Shown: positions 1-8,109 of the stretch, piece by piece | How positions within the stretch are numbered: the first letter of the stretch is position 1 | Layout: each line of letters opens with the position of its first letter | Assembly: GCA_016806145.1 (NCBI GenBank) | Contig: CP063167.1 | Span: 1,422,501 to 1,486,500 of the forward strand | DNA from: Variovorax paradoxus | GTDB lineage: Bacteria > Pseudomonadota > Gammaproteobacteria > Burkholderiales > Burkholderiaceae_C | Length of the DNA: 64,000 nucleotides | Direction: 5' to 3' | The notes under the pieces: model-generated | Seen by the model: the letters and a program-made list of their open reading frames with translations, nothing else | The model's database searches: none | What the model was told of the DNA's origin: nothing | Translations under genes and position numbers: made by a program

Positions 1-1243
1 GCGCGCACAGGAACAGGGCGGAACTCAGCAGCATCACGCCGGCCGATATCGCGAGGATCAGGTCGTAACTGCCGGTTCGTTCGGCACTCTGGGCGAGCAG
101 CAAGGCGCTGAAGGAACTGGCGCCCGAGACGGTGCTGTAGAAGACGCCGTAGTTCCTGCCATAGTTCTTCAGCGGGAAGTAGCGCGAGACGAGGTAGGCA
201 AGCACGTCCAGCTCTGCGCCCAGCGCGAAGCCGACGGTGAACGCCGCCGGCAGCAGCAGGGCTGGCTCGTGGCTGCGCAGCATCAGCAGGCCGGCGCCGA
301 ACATCGCCAGGATGACCGCCATCACGCGCGGTGCGAACAGATGGTCGAGCAGGAAGCCGGTGCCCAGGCGCCCGATGAACAGCGCGGCGCCGATCACCGA
401 CACCACCATGCCGGCGTCGGTGGCGCTGTAACCGCGGTCTCGCAGCAGCAGGATGAAGTGCGACATGTAGCCCGAGCCGAACAGCATGGGCAGCATGAAG
501 GCGACCATCAGCAGCCAGAACACGGGACGGCGGACGAGGGGAATGTCCTCGTGCTCGCCACTTTCCGATGCCGCGCGCTTGTCGAGAGACTGGGCATCCC
601 CTCGCAGCCGTGGATGGGAGTGGCGCTGCGCGCCCGACTTCCTGCTGCTGTCCGGGCCCAGCAGCCAGAGAGTGGGAATGCTCAGCACGGCGATGAAACC
701 CGCCATCGACAGGTAAGCGCCGCGCCAGCCGATGACGGCCATGAGCGGCGGCAGTATCAGGGGCGCGGTGATCGCGATGAGGCCCATGCCGCTGATGGAG
801 ACGCTCAGCGCGAAGCCGCGCTTGGCGTCGAAATGGGAGCTGATCGCACGCGAGTAGCCCAATGGCGTGGCCGCCACGCCCAGCGCCGACAGCAGCGCCT
901 GGAGACCGTAGAAGGCCCAGAGCTTGGCCGGCATGGCGGCGAGCGCGATGTAGCAGACGACCTGCGCGACCAGGGAGAAGGCGATGGGACCCCGGATCCC
1001 CCGGCGATCCATGAAGCTGCCGACGAAGGGGGCCAGTACCACGATGAATGCCACGTGCGCGATGCTCGCGATGGCCAGCTCGCTGCGCGACCAGCCGAGA
1101 CTCAGGTGCAGCTCGGCGAAAAACATCGGCTTCGTGTAGATGTACATCCCCGACGAGCTGATGCATAGCCCCAGGAACGAAGCGAGAAGCACGCGCCAGT
1201 TTCGCGTGACCTCGGACCAGTTGTTGTACGAACTGCTCTTCAT
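1..1243 (-). CDS. MFS transporter, partial (C-terminus beyond window start)
   Basis: Major facilitator permease of the inner membrane; substrate unknown, probably an organic acid given the neighbours. The reading frame is open from an ATG at 1243 to the window edge (414 codons), so the last segments are missing. A clear ribosome site (GAAGGAG) lies 6 bases before the ATG. Repeated hydrophobic segments are visible and the loop after the second one has the MFS signature-like string FMDRRGIRGP. A hydrophilic central loop around residues 200-225 separates the two six-helix halves. It is the last gene of a minus-strand string with fumarylacetoacetase, a cyclase and a porin, 86 bases after the porin, so it may import the substrate of that pathway. 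Confidence 0.85.
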   Translation of the reverse strand, partial: MKSSSYNNWSEVTRNWRVLLASFLGLCISSSGMYIYTKPMFFAELHLSLGWSRSELAIASIAHVAFIVVLAPFVGSFMDRRGIRGPIAFSLVAQVVCYIALAAMPAKLWAFYGLQALLSALGVAATPLGYSRAISSHFDAKRGFALSVSISGMGLIAITAPLILPPLMAVIGWRGAYLSMAGFIAVLSIPTLWLLGPDSSRKSGAQRHSHPRLRGDAQSLDKRAASESGEHEDIPLVRRPVFWLLMVAFMLPMLFGSGYMSHFILLLRDRGYSATDAGMVVSVIGAALFIGRLGTGFLLDHLFAPRVMAVILAMFGAGLLMLRSHEPALLLPAAFTVGFALGAELDVLAYLVSRYFPLKNYGRNYGVFYSTVSGASSFSALLLAQSAERTGSYDLILAISAGVMLLSSALFLCA

Positions 1244-1329
1244 GCTGACTCCTTCATGGTTGCGATGGCAGGTGGATCGGCGGTGCCATGGACCGCGCGG
1301 GAACACGGGGAAACGGGCGATCGCCCGCC

Positions 1330-2469
1330 TCAGAAGTTGTGCGTGATGCCGAAGTCGAACCCGGTGGCGGAGCCGCCGGAGAAGGTCTTTGCGCTTGGCG
1401 TCGGCCCGCCTGGTATTCCCAGGAACGAAGTGCCCCGGTTGTTCATGCGCACGGCATTCGCGTAGAGCCAGGTGCGCCTGGACAGGACATGCACATAGCC
1501 CAATGCGAACAACGACGTGCCATTGCCATCGATCGAGCCGGCCGTGGTACCGGCCGCCAGGTGCGAGCTCACGCTGCCGGCCAGCCGGCTCCTGCCGTAG
1601 GTGGCATGGATGCGGTCGCCGCCGATCGGTAGCGTGGCGGTGACGTAGGCAACGGTCTCCCGGCTGGTTTCGGCGCGGAACTGGCGCACCGCGGCGGCAA
1701 GCTTGAAGGACCGCAGGTCGTAGGCCATCGCCACGAGGCTGTCGGTCAGCCGGCGCACCGATTCCGCGGTGGCGAACTGGGCTTGCGTCCGCGAATGCGC
1801 GACGGCGAAGGACAGCCGGTCGTCGGGCTTGTAGGCGAGTTCGAGCAGCCGCAGTCCGGCGCCGCCGGTGGTCGTCGATTGGCCGGCGCGCGTCGCGTAT
1901 GCCAGCACGCCGGAGAATCCGTTCAGCGTGGGGCTGAGGTACTGGATCGTCCTGCGGGAATAGGCCACGGTCGTCTCGTACCGGCCGACCGGGCCGAAGC
2001 TTTCACGCAACGGCCCGTTCTGCGTGAGGTCGTACAGGTTGTTCGCCGAACCCATGCCCGCGAACCAGGGATCGTTCTCGAGCCATCGACGATAGAGCGC
2101 GTTGCTGTCGTGACCCAGGCGCAGGGTGCCGAGGGATCTGCTGCCGATTTCGACGTAGGACGCGCGGTTCCAGAACTGTTCCGGCAGCGAACGCGAACCG
2201 ACGCCGCCGACATCCGCGTGGAGGGTGGTTTCGAGCTTGAAGCCCGCATGCCAGCCACCGCCTAAGTCTTCCGTGCCTCGCAGGCCCAGGCGGCTTGCAC
2301 GGTAGCCGGCGCTGGCCAGCGAAGTCTTCGAGCCGATGCCGTCGCCGCTCACGCTCCGGATGCCGAGGTCGACGGCGCCGTAGATCGTCAGCGAGGACTG
2401 GGCGCGACCCGCCTCGGTGAATGTCAGCGATACCAGGGCGCAAAGTGGAAGCAGTGATCTGCGGGGCAT
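1330..2469 (-). CDS. Gram-negative outer-membrane porin (Burkholderia type)
   Basis: General diffusion porin of the outer membrane, 379 residues, the usual size for the OmpC-like porin family of Burkholderiales. The start at 2469 is preceded by AAGGAGACACGA and begins a typical signal peptide ending near residue 23 (GRAQ/SS). The mature protein opens with SLTIYGAVDLGI, the first beta strand characteristic of the family, and ends in phenylalanine (ITHNF), the outer-membrane assembly signal. Frames extending further upstream lack a signal peptide and were rejected. Position between a cyclase and an MFS gene suggests a pathway-linked porin that lets a small carboxylate into the periplasm; this role is inferred. 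Confidence 0.92.
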   Translation of the reverse strand: MPRRSLLPLCALVSLTFTEAGRAQSSLTIYGAVDLGIRSVSGDGIGSKTSLASAGYRASRLGLRGTEDLGGGWHAGFKLETTLHADVGGVGSRSLPEQFWNRASYVEIGSRSLGTLRLGHDSNALYRRWLENDPWFAGMGSANNLYDLTQNGPLRESFGPVGRYETTVAYSRRTIQYLSPTLNGFSGVLAYATRAGQSTTTGGAGLRLLELAYKPDDRLSFAVAHSRTQAQFATAESVRRLTDSLVAMAYDLRSFKLAAAVRQFRAETSRETVAYVTATLPIGGDRIHATYGRSRLAGSVSSHLAAGTTAGSIDGNGTSLFALGYVHVLSRRTWLYANAVRMNNRGTSFLGIPGGPTPSAKTFSGGSATGFDFGITHNF

Positions 2470-2587
2470 TCGTGTCTCCTTGGTCATGCATGCGGCGGCG
2501 GGACGGCCGTGCGCCATCCGTCTGCGCGAGAAGGCGCTTGCTCGATGGGCGTCTGGCGCCCGGTGGTGCGGTTTCCGACGCGGCGCG

Positions 2588-2704
2588 TCAGGGCCGCGGC
2601 GGCGGCGCCGGGTCGCTCGGCTTGCAGTTCTGTCGCGAGGGCGGAGGGACGATCGCTTGCTCGGGCGCGGGCCGGGCAAGCGTCCTGGTCGGACTGCGGT
2701 GCAT
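2588..2704 (-). CDS. Possible small ORF, 38 aa, unknown
   Basis: A short frame starting at an ATG preceded by AGGGAGACAGAC, a fair ribosome site, in the 365-base gap between the cyclase and the porin genes. The product is rich in proline and arginine and resembles nothing I recognise. It could be a leader ORF for the porin or chance. Apart from it I see nothing coding in 2470-2834; a porin promoter is expected there but no clear hexamers stand out. Confidence 0.2.
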   Translation of the reverse strand: MHRSPTRTLARPAPEQAIVPPPSRQNCKPSDPAPPPRP

Positions 2705-2834
2705 GTCTGTCTCCCTGAATGGCGGGTCGGCCGGATCGCCGCCCGTTCTTTTCTGAATTACCGACGCTGCTTGCCGCGCGATGCGGTGCCTGCGTTGACG
2801 GCGATGGCTGCCCATGGGCACGCCATCGCCGGCC

Positions 2835-3611
2835 TCATGCCAAGGGGTCAAGGATGGCCAGACAGCGCGTCCAGCCCGCGGAAGCCGCCTTGATCTTGAT
2901 GGGAAAGCAGGCCACCAGGAAGCCATGCGAGCCGATCGCCTCGAGGTTGTGCAGCTTCTCCATCTGGTAGTACTCACCTTCGAGGCCCGCTTTGTGACCT
3001 TCCCAGACGATCGAAGGGTCGCCCTCGCGAGCGAAGCGCTCGCGCATGAAGCGGAAGGGAACGTCCCAGCTCCAGGCATCGGTGCCGACGATCTTCACGC
3101 CCTGCTCCAACAGGTGCAGCGTGGCCGCGCGGCCCATGCCGCAGCCGCGGTCGCGATACTCGGGCAAGCCGTAGGTCGCGCCGGCCGAGGTGTTGACCAG
3201 GACGATGGTGAGCGGCTCGATGGTCGCGCCGACACGCGCCAGTTCCACGTCGATATCCTCGGGCTGGACGACGTAGCCGTCGGGCAGATGGCGGAAATCC
3301 AGCTTCACGCCTTTCTGCAGACACCACTCCAGCGGAAGCTGGTCGATGGTGCGCGCGGGCTTGCCATGGTCCATGGTGGACGCGAAGTGCCACGGCGCAT
3401 CCATGTGCGTGCCGCTGTGGGTCGACAGGTGCAGCCATTCGCCGGCCCAGGCTTCGCCGTTGGGCAACTGGTCTTCGCGCAGGCCAGGGAACGTCGACAG
3501 GTAGGCCTCGATGCTCTGTGTGTGGTTCAGGTACTCGATCTGCGGCAGCAGCTTCGGAGGATCGGACGGCACGCCCGTTTCGATCGCGATGGAAAGATCG
3601 ATCATGCGCAT
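2835..3611 (-). CDS. Cyclase family protein (kynurenine formamidase-like metal hydrolase)
   Basis: Cytoplasmic metal-dependent hydrolase of the cyclase/KynB fold, 258 residues. The hallmark metal-binding motif HSGTHMDAPWH is at residues 65-75. Known members open N-formylkynurenine or cyclic amides, lactones and isatin-like rings. Here the gene follows fumarylacetoacetase by 27 bases, so a ring-opening or hydrolytic step in an aromatic or fumaryl-type pathway is more likely than tryptophan breakdown, as no kynureninase or tryptophan dioxygenase gene is next to it. The exact substrate cannot be read from the sequence. Confidence 0.85.
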   Translation of the reverse strand: MRMIDLSIAIETGVPSDPPKLLPQIEYLNHTQSIEAYLSTFPGLREDQLPNGEAWAGEWLHLSTHSGTHMDAPWHFASTMDHGKPARTIDQLPLEWCLQKGVKLDFRHLPDGYVVQPEDIDVELARVGATIEPLTIVLVNTSAGATYGLPEYRDRGCGMGRAATLHLLEQGVKIVGTDAWSWDVPFRFMRERFAREGDPSIVWEGHKAGLEGEYYQMEKLHNLEAIGSHGFLVACFPIKIKAASAGWTRCLAILDPLA

Positions 3612-3638
3612 GGTGCTCTCCTGTGCAGTGGAAGGAAT

Positions 3639-4985
3639 TCAGCGAGGTGTGTCGGAATCCGGCCAGCTCGGCGCGGGCAGCAGTTCGCCGCTGGCTTCGC
3701 CGAAGCCGATCGCGACGTAGCCCTCGCGCTGCGCCCTGCCGCGCAGCGTGACGCGGTCGCCGTCCTGCAGCCATCGCGGTGCAGCGCCGCCGGGCTGGGT
3801 CGGGGACGGGGCGAAATGCAGTTCCGCCAGGCATGCCGCCTCGTCGAGCGCGGGTCCCGAGCAGGTGCCGCTGGCAATCAGGTCCCCCGCGGCCAGCGCG
3901 CAGCCGTTGCTGGCGTGGTGCGCGACCATCTGCGCAAAGGTCCAGTACATGTGGCAGAAATTGCTGCTGCACAGGCGCAGGTCGGGCTCGCGCTGCGCGC
4001 GCATGTCGGCCGTGGCCAGATGGCTTTCGAGCGTGATGTCGAAGCCGCCCTGGCGCTGATCTTCGGCCGAATGCAGATGCGTCGGCACCTCGGGGTCGCC
4101 CTGGGGCCTGGCGAAGGCCGGAATGCGAAAGGGCGCCAATGCCTCGGCCGTCACGATCCAGGGCGCGGCCGTGGTCGCGAGGCTCTTGCCGAGGAACGGG
4201 CCGAGCATCGCTTCCCAGAACTGGATGCCGCGCGCCGACCAGTCGTTGACGAGGCTGAAGCCGAACAAGGCGTCGGCTGCCTGATTCATGCCCATCGGTT
4301 CACCAAGCCGATTGCCGGGGCCGCCGATCCAGGCCCCCAGTTCCAGTTCGTAGTCCTGTCGTGGCTCGGGGCCGAAGCGAAGCGCGCCGGACTTGAGTTG
4401 TTCCTGCCAGCTTCCGAGCGGGCGGCGCACGGGTGTGCCCGAGCACACCACCGAACTGGCGCGGCCGTCGTAGCCCACGGGCAATGTGCGGAAGACCGGC
4501 GGGCAGATGGGTTCGCCGCGTTCGTCATTGCCGCGCTGACGGCCTATATGGAAGGTCGATGCGCACATGTCGGTGAACTGGCGCACGGTGGTGGGTAGCA
4601 GCATCTCGACCTCGGCCTGGGGCACCAGCAGCCGCTCGGCGTGGGCGCGCGCGGCGCCATTCGCCGCGAGCAGCGCGCACAGGTGCGCGCGCAGGGCACC
4701 CGCTGCCTCGTTGCCGAGCCGCAGCAGCGGCAGCAGATCGTCGCCGCAGGCGGCCCGCGCCGCTTCTCTCGCCTGCGGCGATGCGCGGTCGAACAGGCCC
4801 AGCGCCAAAGCCGCCCTGAGGTCGACGATCCGATCGCCGATGGCGACACCGCCCTGCGGCGTGCCGCCGCGACGGCGAAAGCGGCCGAGCGGCAGGTTCT
4901 GGATGGGGAAATCCGTGGTTCCGTCGTTGGCGGAATCGACCCAGCTTCGCAGCGTCGGATCGTGCGTGGCGTTGAGATTCGGCAT
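3639..4985 (-). CDS. fahA: Fumarylacetoacetase
   Basis: Hydrolyses 4-fumarylacetoacetate to fumarate and acetoacetate, last step of the homogentisate (tyrosine/phenylalanine) pathway, cytoplasmic. The 448-residue length fits the full-length two-domain enzyme. The N-terminal domain opens with SWVDSANDGTTDFPIQNLP, typical of the family, and the catalytic domain contains DWSARGIQFWEAMLGPFLGK and the following TTAAPW segment that shape the metal site. It is first in a minus-strand string with the cyclase, porin and MFS genes. No homogentisate dioxygenase is in the window; it may lie to the left, or this enzyme may serve a related fumaryl-pyruvate type pathway. The promoter is expected in the AT-rich segment 5040-5100. 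Confidence 0.9.
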   Translation of the reverse strand: MPNLNATHDPTLRSWVDSANDGTTDFPIQNLPLGRFRRRGGTPQGGVAIGDRIVDLRAALALGLFDRASPQAREAARAACGDDLLPLLRLGNEAAGALRAHLCALLAANGAARAHAERLLVPQAEVEMLLPTTVRQFTDMCASTFHIGRQRGNDERGEPICPPVFRTLPVGYDGRASSVVCSGTPVRRPLGSWQEQLKSGALRFGPEPRQDYELELGAWIGGPGNRLGEPMGMNQAADALFGFSLVNDWSARGIQFWEAMLGPFLGKSLATTAAPWIVTAEALAPFRIPAFARPQGDPEVPTHLHSAEDQRQGGFDITLESHLATADMRAQREPDLRLCSSNFCHMYWTFAQMVAHHASNGCALAAGDLIASGTCSGPALDEAACLAELHFAPSPTQPGGAAPRWLQDGDRVTLRGRAQREGYVAIGFGEASGELLPAPSWPDSDTPR

Positions 4986-5042
4986 GTCTTGTCTCCCTGT
5001 TGCTCGATGGCTCTTCGGTTCTCTTGCACCGAGCCGCCATCG

Positions 5043-5079
5043 TATTTTTCATTTTCTGATTGTCAATAGGTGAAAAATA
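5043..5079. promoter_or_regulatory. Inverted repeat in divergent promoter region
   Basis: A perfect 9-base inverted repeat, TATTTTTCA at 5043-5051 and TGAAAAATA at 5071-5079, with 19 bases between, in an unusually AT-rich island between the fumarylacetoacetase string (minus) and the DHA2 exporter (plus). The spacer itself holds ATTGTCAAT. Such symmetry at a divergent promoter suggests a regulator-binding site controlling both sides; no regulator gene is adjacent. The role is inferred. Confidence 0.45.
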
Positions 5080-5121
5080 GAAATTGATAAAAAATCAGGC
5101 GCCGGGGACATTGGCTTGCCT

Positions 5122-6552
5122 ATGAACCCTTCTTGCCCTTCGGTCCGGGACGGACTGCCATCCGCCTCGCGCGGCCGAGCCATGCTGGTCGTGATGGTCG
5201 GCCTGTCGCTGGCCGTGCTCGACAACACCCTGCTCAATCTCGCATTGCCGGTCCTGGCGCGTGAGTTGCAAGTCAGTGCGGCGCAGGCGCTTTGGGTGGT
5301 CAATGCCTATCAGCTGGCCAGCCTCGCGCTGATCCTGCCCCTGGCGGCGCTCGGCGAACGCCTCGGCTATCGACGCGTCTACCTGGCCGGGATGCTGGTC
5401 TTTTCCCTGGCCTCGCTGGGGGCCCTGTGCGCGAACTCGCTGGCGGCGCTGATAGTGGCGCGCGCATTCCAAGGCTTGGGCGCGGCCGGGATCATGAGCG
5501 CCAACTCCGCGCTGGTGCGACTGATCCATCCCAAGGACCTGTTGGGCCGCGGCATGGCAGTGAATTCGCTGGTGGTGGCCACGGCGACCATGGCCGGTCC
5601 CACCGTGGCGGCGATGATTCTCTCCGTGGCTTCGTGGCCCTGGTTGTTCGCGGCGAACCTGCCGCTGGGACTGTTCACGCTGTGGCTGGGCCTTCGCGCG
5701 CTGCCTTCCAATCCCGATCCGCGTCCGACCGACGTCGCACCCTCGCCCTTCGATGTGCTGCTGAACATCCTGGTGTTCAGCCTGATCCTGCTCGGCGTCG
5801 GGCAATTGGGTGCGGACGCGCACGGTCGCGGCGTTACGGGAGCCCGGCCGTCTTCGGGGTGGCTGTTGCTCGGCGCGGGCCTGTGCGTGGGCGCCTGGTA
5901 CCTGCGCCGGCAGTGGCCGCTGAGCCGCCCCCTGTTTCCCGTGGACCTGCTGCGCATCCCGGTCTTCGCACTGTCGATGTGCGGCTCGGTCTGCGCCTTC
6001 TGTGCGCAGATGCTGGCCTACCTGGCCTTGCCATTCCTGTTGCTCGAGTCGCATGGCCTGTCGCCGCTCGAAGCCGGCATGCTGCTCACCGGCTGGCCTC
6101 TCGCGACGATGCTCACCGCACCGCTGGCGGGTCGGTTGATCGGGCGCTATGCCGACGGGTTGCTCGGCGGCGCCGGGATGGCCTTGTTCGCCTGCGGCCT
6201 GTGGCTGCTGGCCGCCATGCCGGACCAGGCCGCTGGCTGGGACATGGCGTGGCGCATGCTGCTGGCCGGTGGTGGCTTCGCGCTCTACCAGTCGCCGAAC
6301 AACCACGCCATCATGTCCGCGGCGCCCCTGTCGCGCAGCGGTGCCGCGGGCGGCATGCTCAGCTCGGCGCGAGTGGCGGGCCAAGCGCTGGGCACCGTGA
6401 TCCTGTCGGTCATCTTCAGCGTCTCGAACGGGCATGGCGGCGACGCCGAGATACTGGCATTGGTCACTGCCGGTGGCTTCGCGACCTTGGCAGGCATGTT
6501 CAGCATGCTGCGTCGACCGCGCACGAAACCCGCATCGGCCGCAGGAGGTTGA
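5122..6552 (+). CDS. MFS transporter, DHA2 (EmrB/QacA-like) drug exporter
   Basis: Proton-driven inner-membrane exporter of the 14-helix DHA2 group, 476 residues. The first helix carries LDNTLLNLALPVLARELQ, the DHA2 version of motif D1, followed by WVVNAYQLA and the loop motif LGERLGYRRVYLAG. The ATG at 5122 was preferred over an in-frame TTG two codons upstream because the TTG adds nothing conserved. Transcribed divergently from the fumarylacetoacetase string across an AT-rich region with an inverted repeat, so it may export a toxic pathway intermediate or a drug. Specificity is not predictable. Confidence 0.88.
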   Translation: MNPSCPSVRDGLPSASRGRAMLVVMVGLSLAVLDNTLLNLALPVLARELQVSAAQALWVVNAYQLASLALILPLAALGERLGYRRVYLAGMLVFSLASLGALCANSLAALIVARAFQGLGAAGIMSANSALVRLIHPKDLLGRGMAVNSLVVATATMAGPTVAAMILSVASWPWLFAANLPLGLFTLWLGLRALPSNPDPRPTDVAPSPFDVLLNILVFSLILLGVGQLGADAHGRGVTGARPSSGWLLLGAGLCVGAWYLRRQWPLSRPLFPVDLLRIPVFALSMCGSVCAFCAQMLAYLALPFLLLESHGLSPLEAGMLLTGWPLATMLTAPLAGRLIGRYADGLLGGAGMALFACGLWLLAAMPDQAAGWDMAWRMLLAGGGFALYQSPNNHAIMSAAPLSRSGAAGGMLSSARVAGQALGTVILSVIFSVSNGHGGDAEILALVTAGGFATLAGMFSMLRRPRTKPASAAGG

Positions 6553-6561
6553 GCAAGGCCT

Positions 6562-6585
6562 CGGGTGTCATCCCGTTGACACCCG
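6562..6585 (+). terminator. Stem-loop after DHA2 exporter: terminator or operator
   Basis: Perfect 9-base-pair stem (CGGGTGTCA / TGACACCCG) with a 6-base loop, starting 10 bases after the exporter stop codon. It lacks a T-run, which is common for stems in very GC-rich genomes. Its right arm contains TTGACA, a consensus -35 hexamer for the next operon, so the same symmetry could be an operator instead. Confidence 0.4.
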
Positions 6586-6605
6586 CGCGCGCGCTGCGTT
6601 AACCT
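6576..6605 (+). promoter_or_regulatory. Candidate sigma-70 promoter of the amide operon
   Basis: TTGACA at 6576-6581 is a perfect -35 hexamer; 18 bases later TAACCT (6600-6605) is a weak -10 keeping the T1, A2 and T6 positions. It would start transcription near 6612, giving a leader of about 240 nucleotides before the first gene at 6850, with the first hairpin beginning about 11 nucleotides in. Confidence 0.35.
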
Positions 6606-6622
6606 GCGCCCCGTTCCCTTCT

Positions 6623-6703
6623 CCGGCAGCTTTGCCGGATTTCCTCGGCGCCCTCGCGGCGCAACCGGCAGCTTCGCTGGTTCTCCCCTCGGCAGTTCTG
6701 CCG
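6623..6703 (+). promoter_or_regulatory. Leader with three hexaloop hairpins, candidate ANTAR (AmiR) target
   Basis: Three successive stem-loops lie in the leader. They are CCGGC-loop AGCTTT-GCCGG (6623-6638); AACCGGC-loop AGCTTC-GCTGGTT (about 6663-6682, one G-U pair); and CGGC-loop AGTTCT-GCCG (6690-6703). Each has a six-base loop starting AG. ANTAR proteins such as AmiR bind paired hairpins with six-base loops having A at loop position 1 and G at position 4. Here the A1 is present in all three but G4 is not, so this is a candidate only. The operon downstream encodes an AmiR-like ANTAR protein at 15325. The rest of the gap 6553-6849 holds no gene. Confidence 0.4.
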
Positions 6704-6755
6704 TCCCCCTCGTGTCCGCGGTCGCACCGCATTGCCGACGCGCCTGCGCGCGCTT

Positions 6756-6774
6756 CGCATGGCCTGGCCATGCG
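6756..6774. repeat. Perfect 9-1-9 palindrome upstream of the amide operon
   Basis: CGCATGGCC and GGCCATGCG flank a single T, 75 bases before the first gene and inside the predicted leader. It may be a terminator stem that an ANTAR protein would overcome, or an operator; there is no T-run after it. Confidence 0.35.
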
Positions 6775-6849
6775 CGCGTGCCGGCGCTTGCATCGGCATG
6801 GCGTCCCGGGCACGTCGATCCATCCAGACACCCCCAGGAGACAGCCACC

Positions 6850-8097
6850 ATGCACACCCCTTCTTCGCGTCCCTTCGCGCGGCTTGCCGGACTCTTCCTC
6901 GCCGCGGGCCTCGCCGCCTTCGGCACCCATGCCTTCGCCGCCGGCGAGCCGGTGCGCATCGGCGCCATCTTCGACAAGACCGGCGGCCTCAACATCTACG
7001 GCATCCAGCAGAGCCGGGCGCTGCGGCTCGCGGTCGACGAAATCAATGCGGCGGGCGGCGTGGCCGGCGCCAAGGTCGAGGTGGCCGAGGCCGACGCGCA
7101 GTCGGAGGACGCCAAGTACACGCAGTACACGACCACGCTGATCCTCAAGGACAAGGTGCAGGCGCTGTTCGCGGGCCTCACGAGCTCGAGCCGCGAGGCG
7201 ATCCGCCCGATCGTGCGACGCTCGAAGATCCCCTACTTCTATTCCTCGCTCTACGAAGGCGGCGCCTGCGACCGGCAGACCTTCGTGACCGGCGCCACGG
7301 CCTCGCAGCAGCTCAGCGTGCTCGTGAAGTGGGCGATCAAGAAGTACGGGCCCAAGGTCTACATCATGGCGCCCGACTACAACTTCGGCACCATCTCGGC
7401 GCAGTGGGTCAAGCTCTACGCCAAGGAGTTCGGCGGCGAGGTGGTCGGCGCCGACTTCCTGCCGCTCACGCTGACCGACTACTCGCCCACCATCAACAAG
7501 ATCCAGCAGGCCAAGCCCGATTTCGTGGTCGCGCTGCCGGTGGGCGCGAACCAGACCGGCTTCCTCGAGCAGATGGCGGCCGCGGGCCTGAAGAGCCGCG
7601 TGGGCGTGGTGTCGACCAACTATGGCGGCGGCAACCAGCAGGTGGTGGTGTCGCCGCAGGCTGGCGAGGGCATCGTGGCGGCGCTCGAATACTTCGCCTG
7701 GCTCGACACGCCGCGCAACAAGGCCTTCAAGGCTTCCTGGGAAAAAGCCTACGGCAACAAGGAGCCGGTGACCGCGGTCGCGGTCGACGTCTACAACGCG
7801 GTGCACCTGTGGGCCAAGGCCGCGAACAAGGCGAAGTCGGCCGAGCCCGCGAAGGTGATCCAGGCCTTCGAGGAGGGCGAGGGCGTGGCCTTCGACTCGC
7901 CGGCCGGTCCGGTGTCGATGCAGCCGAAGTCGCACCACGTGCGCCAGAACATCTACATCGGCGTGGGCACGAAGACGCAGAGCTTCGACATCGTCGAGAC
8001 CTACGCGTCGGTGGCGCCGAAGTTCGAGGACCAGGTCTGCGACCTGGTCGCCAAGCCGCAGACGGCGCAGCACTTCACGCCCGGCGCGTCGAACTGA
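6850..8097 (+). CDS. Amide/urea-type ABC transporter substrate-binding protein
   Basis: Periplasmic binding protein of the branched-chain amino acid/urea/short-chain amide group (Peripla_BP family 5/6), 415 residues. A signal peptide ends near residue 30 (AFA/AGEPVRIG). The fold start RIGAIFDKTGGLNIYG and the segment LFAGLTSSSREAIRP match this group and resemble the AmiC-like protein of the same operon. The start is preceded by CAGGAGACAGCCACC. First gene of a ten-gene operon with permeases, ATPases, two amidases and an amiCR pair, so the ligand is most likely an aliphatic amide, urea or a derivative; the exact ligand is unknown. It may be controlled by the hairpin leader upstream. Confidence 0.88.
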   Translation: MHTPSSRPFARLAGLFLAAGLAAFGTHAFAAGEPVRIGAIFDKTGGLNIYGIQQSRALRLAVDEINAAGGVAGAKVEVAEADAQSEDAKYTQYTTTLILKDKVQALFAGLTSSSREAIRPIVRRSKIPYFYSSLYEGGACDRQTFVTGATASQQLSVLVKWAIKKYGPKVYIMAPDYNFGTISAQWVKLYAKEFGGEVVGADFLPLTLTDYSPTINKIQQAKPDFVVALPVGANQTGFLEQMAAAGLKSRVGVVSTNYGGGNQQVVVSPQAGEGIVAALEYFAWLDTPRNKAFKASWEKAYGNKEPVTAVAVDVYNAVHLWAKAANKAKSAEPAKVIQAFEEGEGVAFDSPAGPVSMQPKSHHVRQNIYIGVGTKTQSFDIVETYASVAPKFEDQVCDLVAKPQTAQHFTPGASN

Positions 8098-8109
8098 GCG
8101 AGGCCCCCG

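Noticed and set aside
6623..6703. Reading the three hairpins as a CRISPR array or as protein-coding repeats
   Set aside because: The units are unequal in spacing (42 and 24 bases) with no spacer-repeat structure, and no frame across them is conserved-looking.
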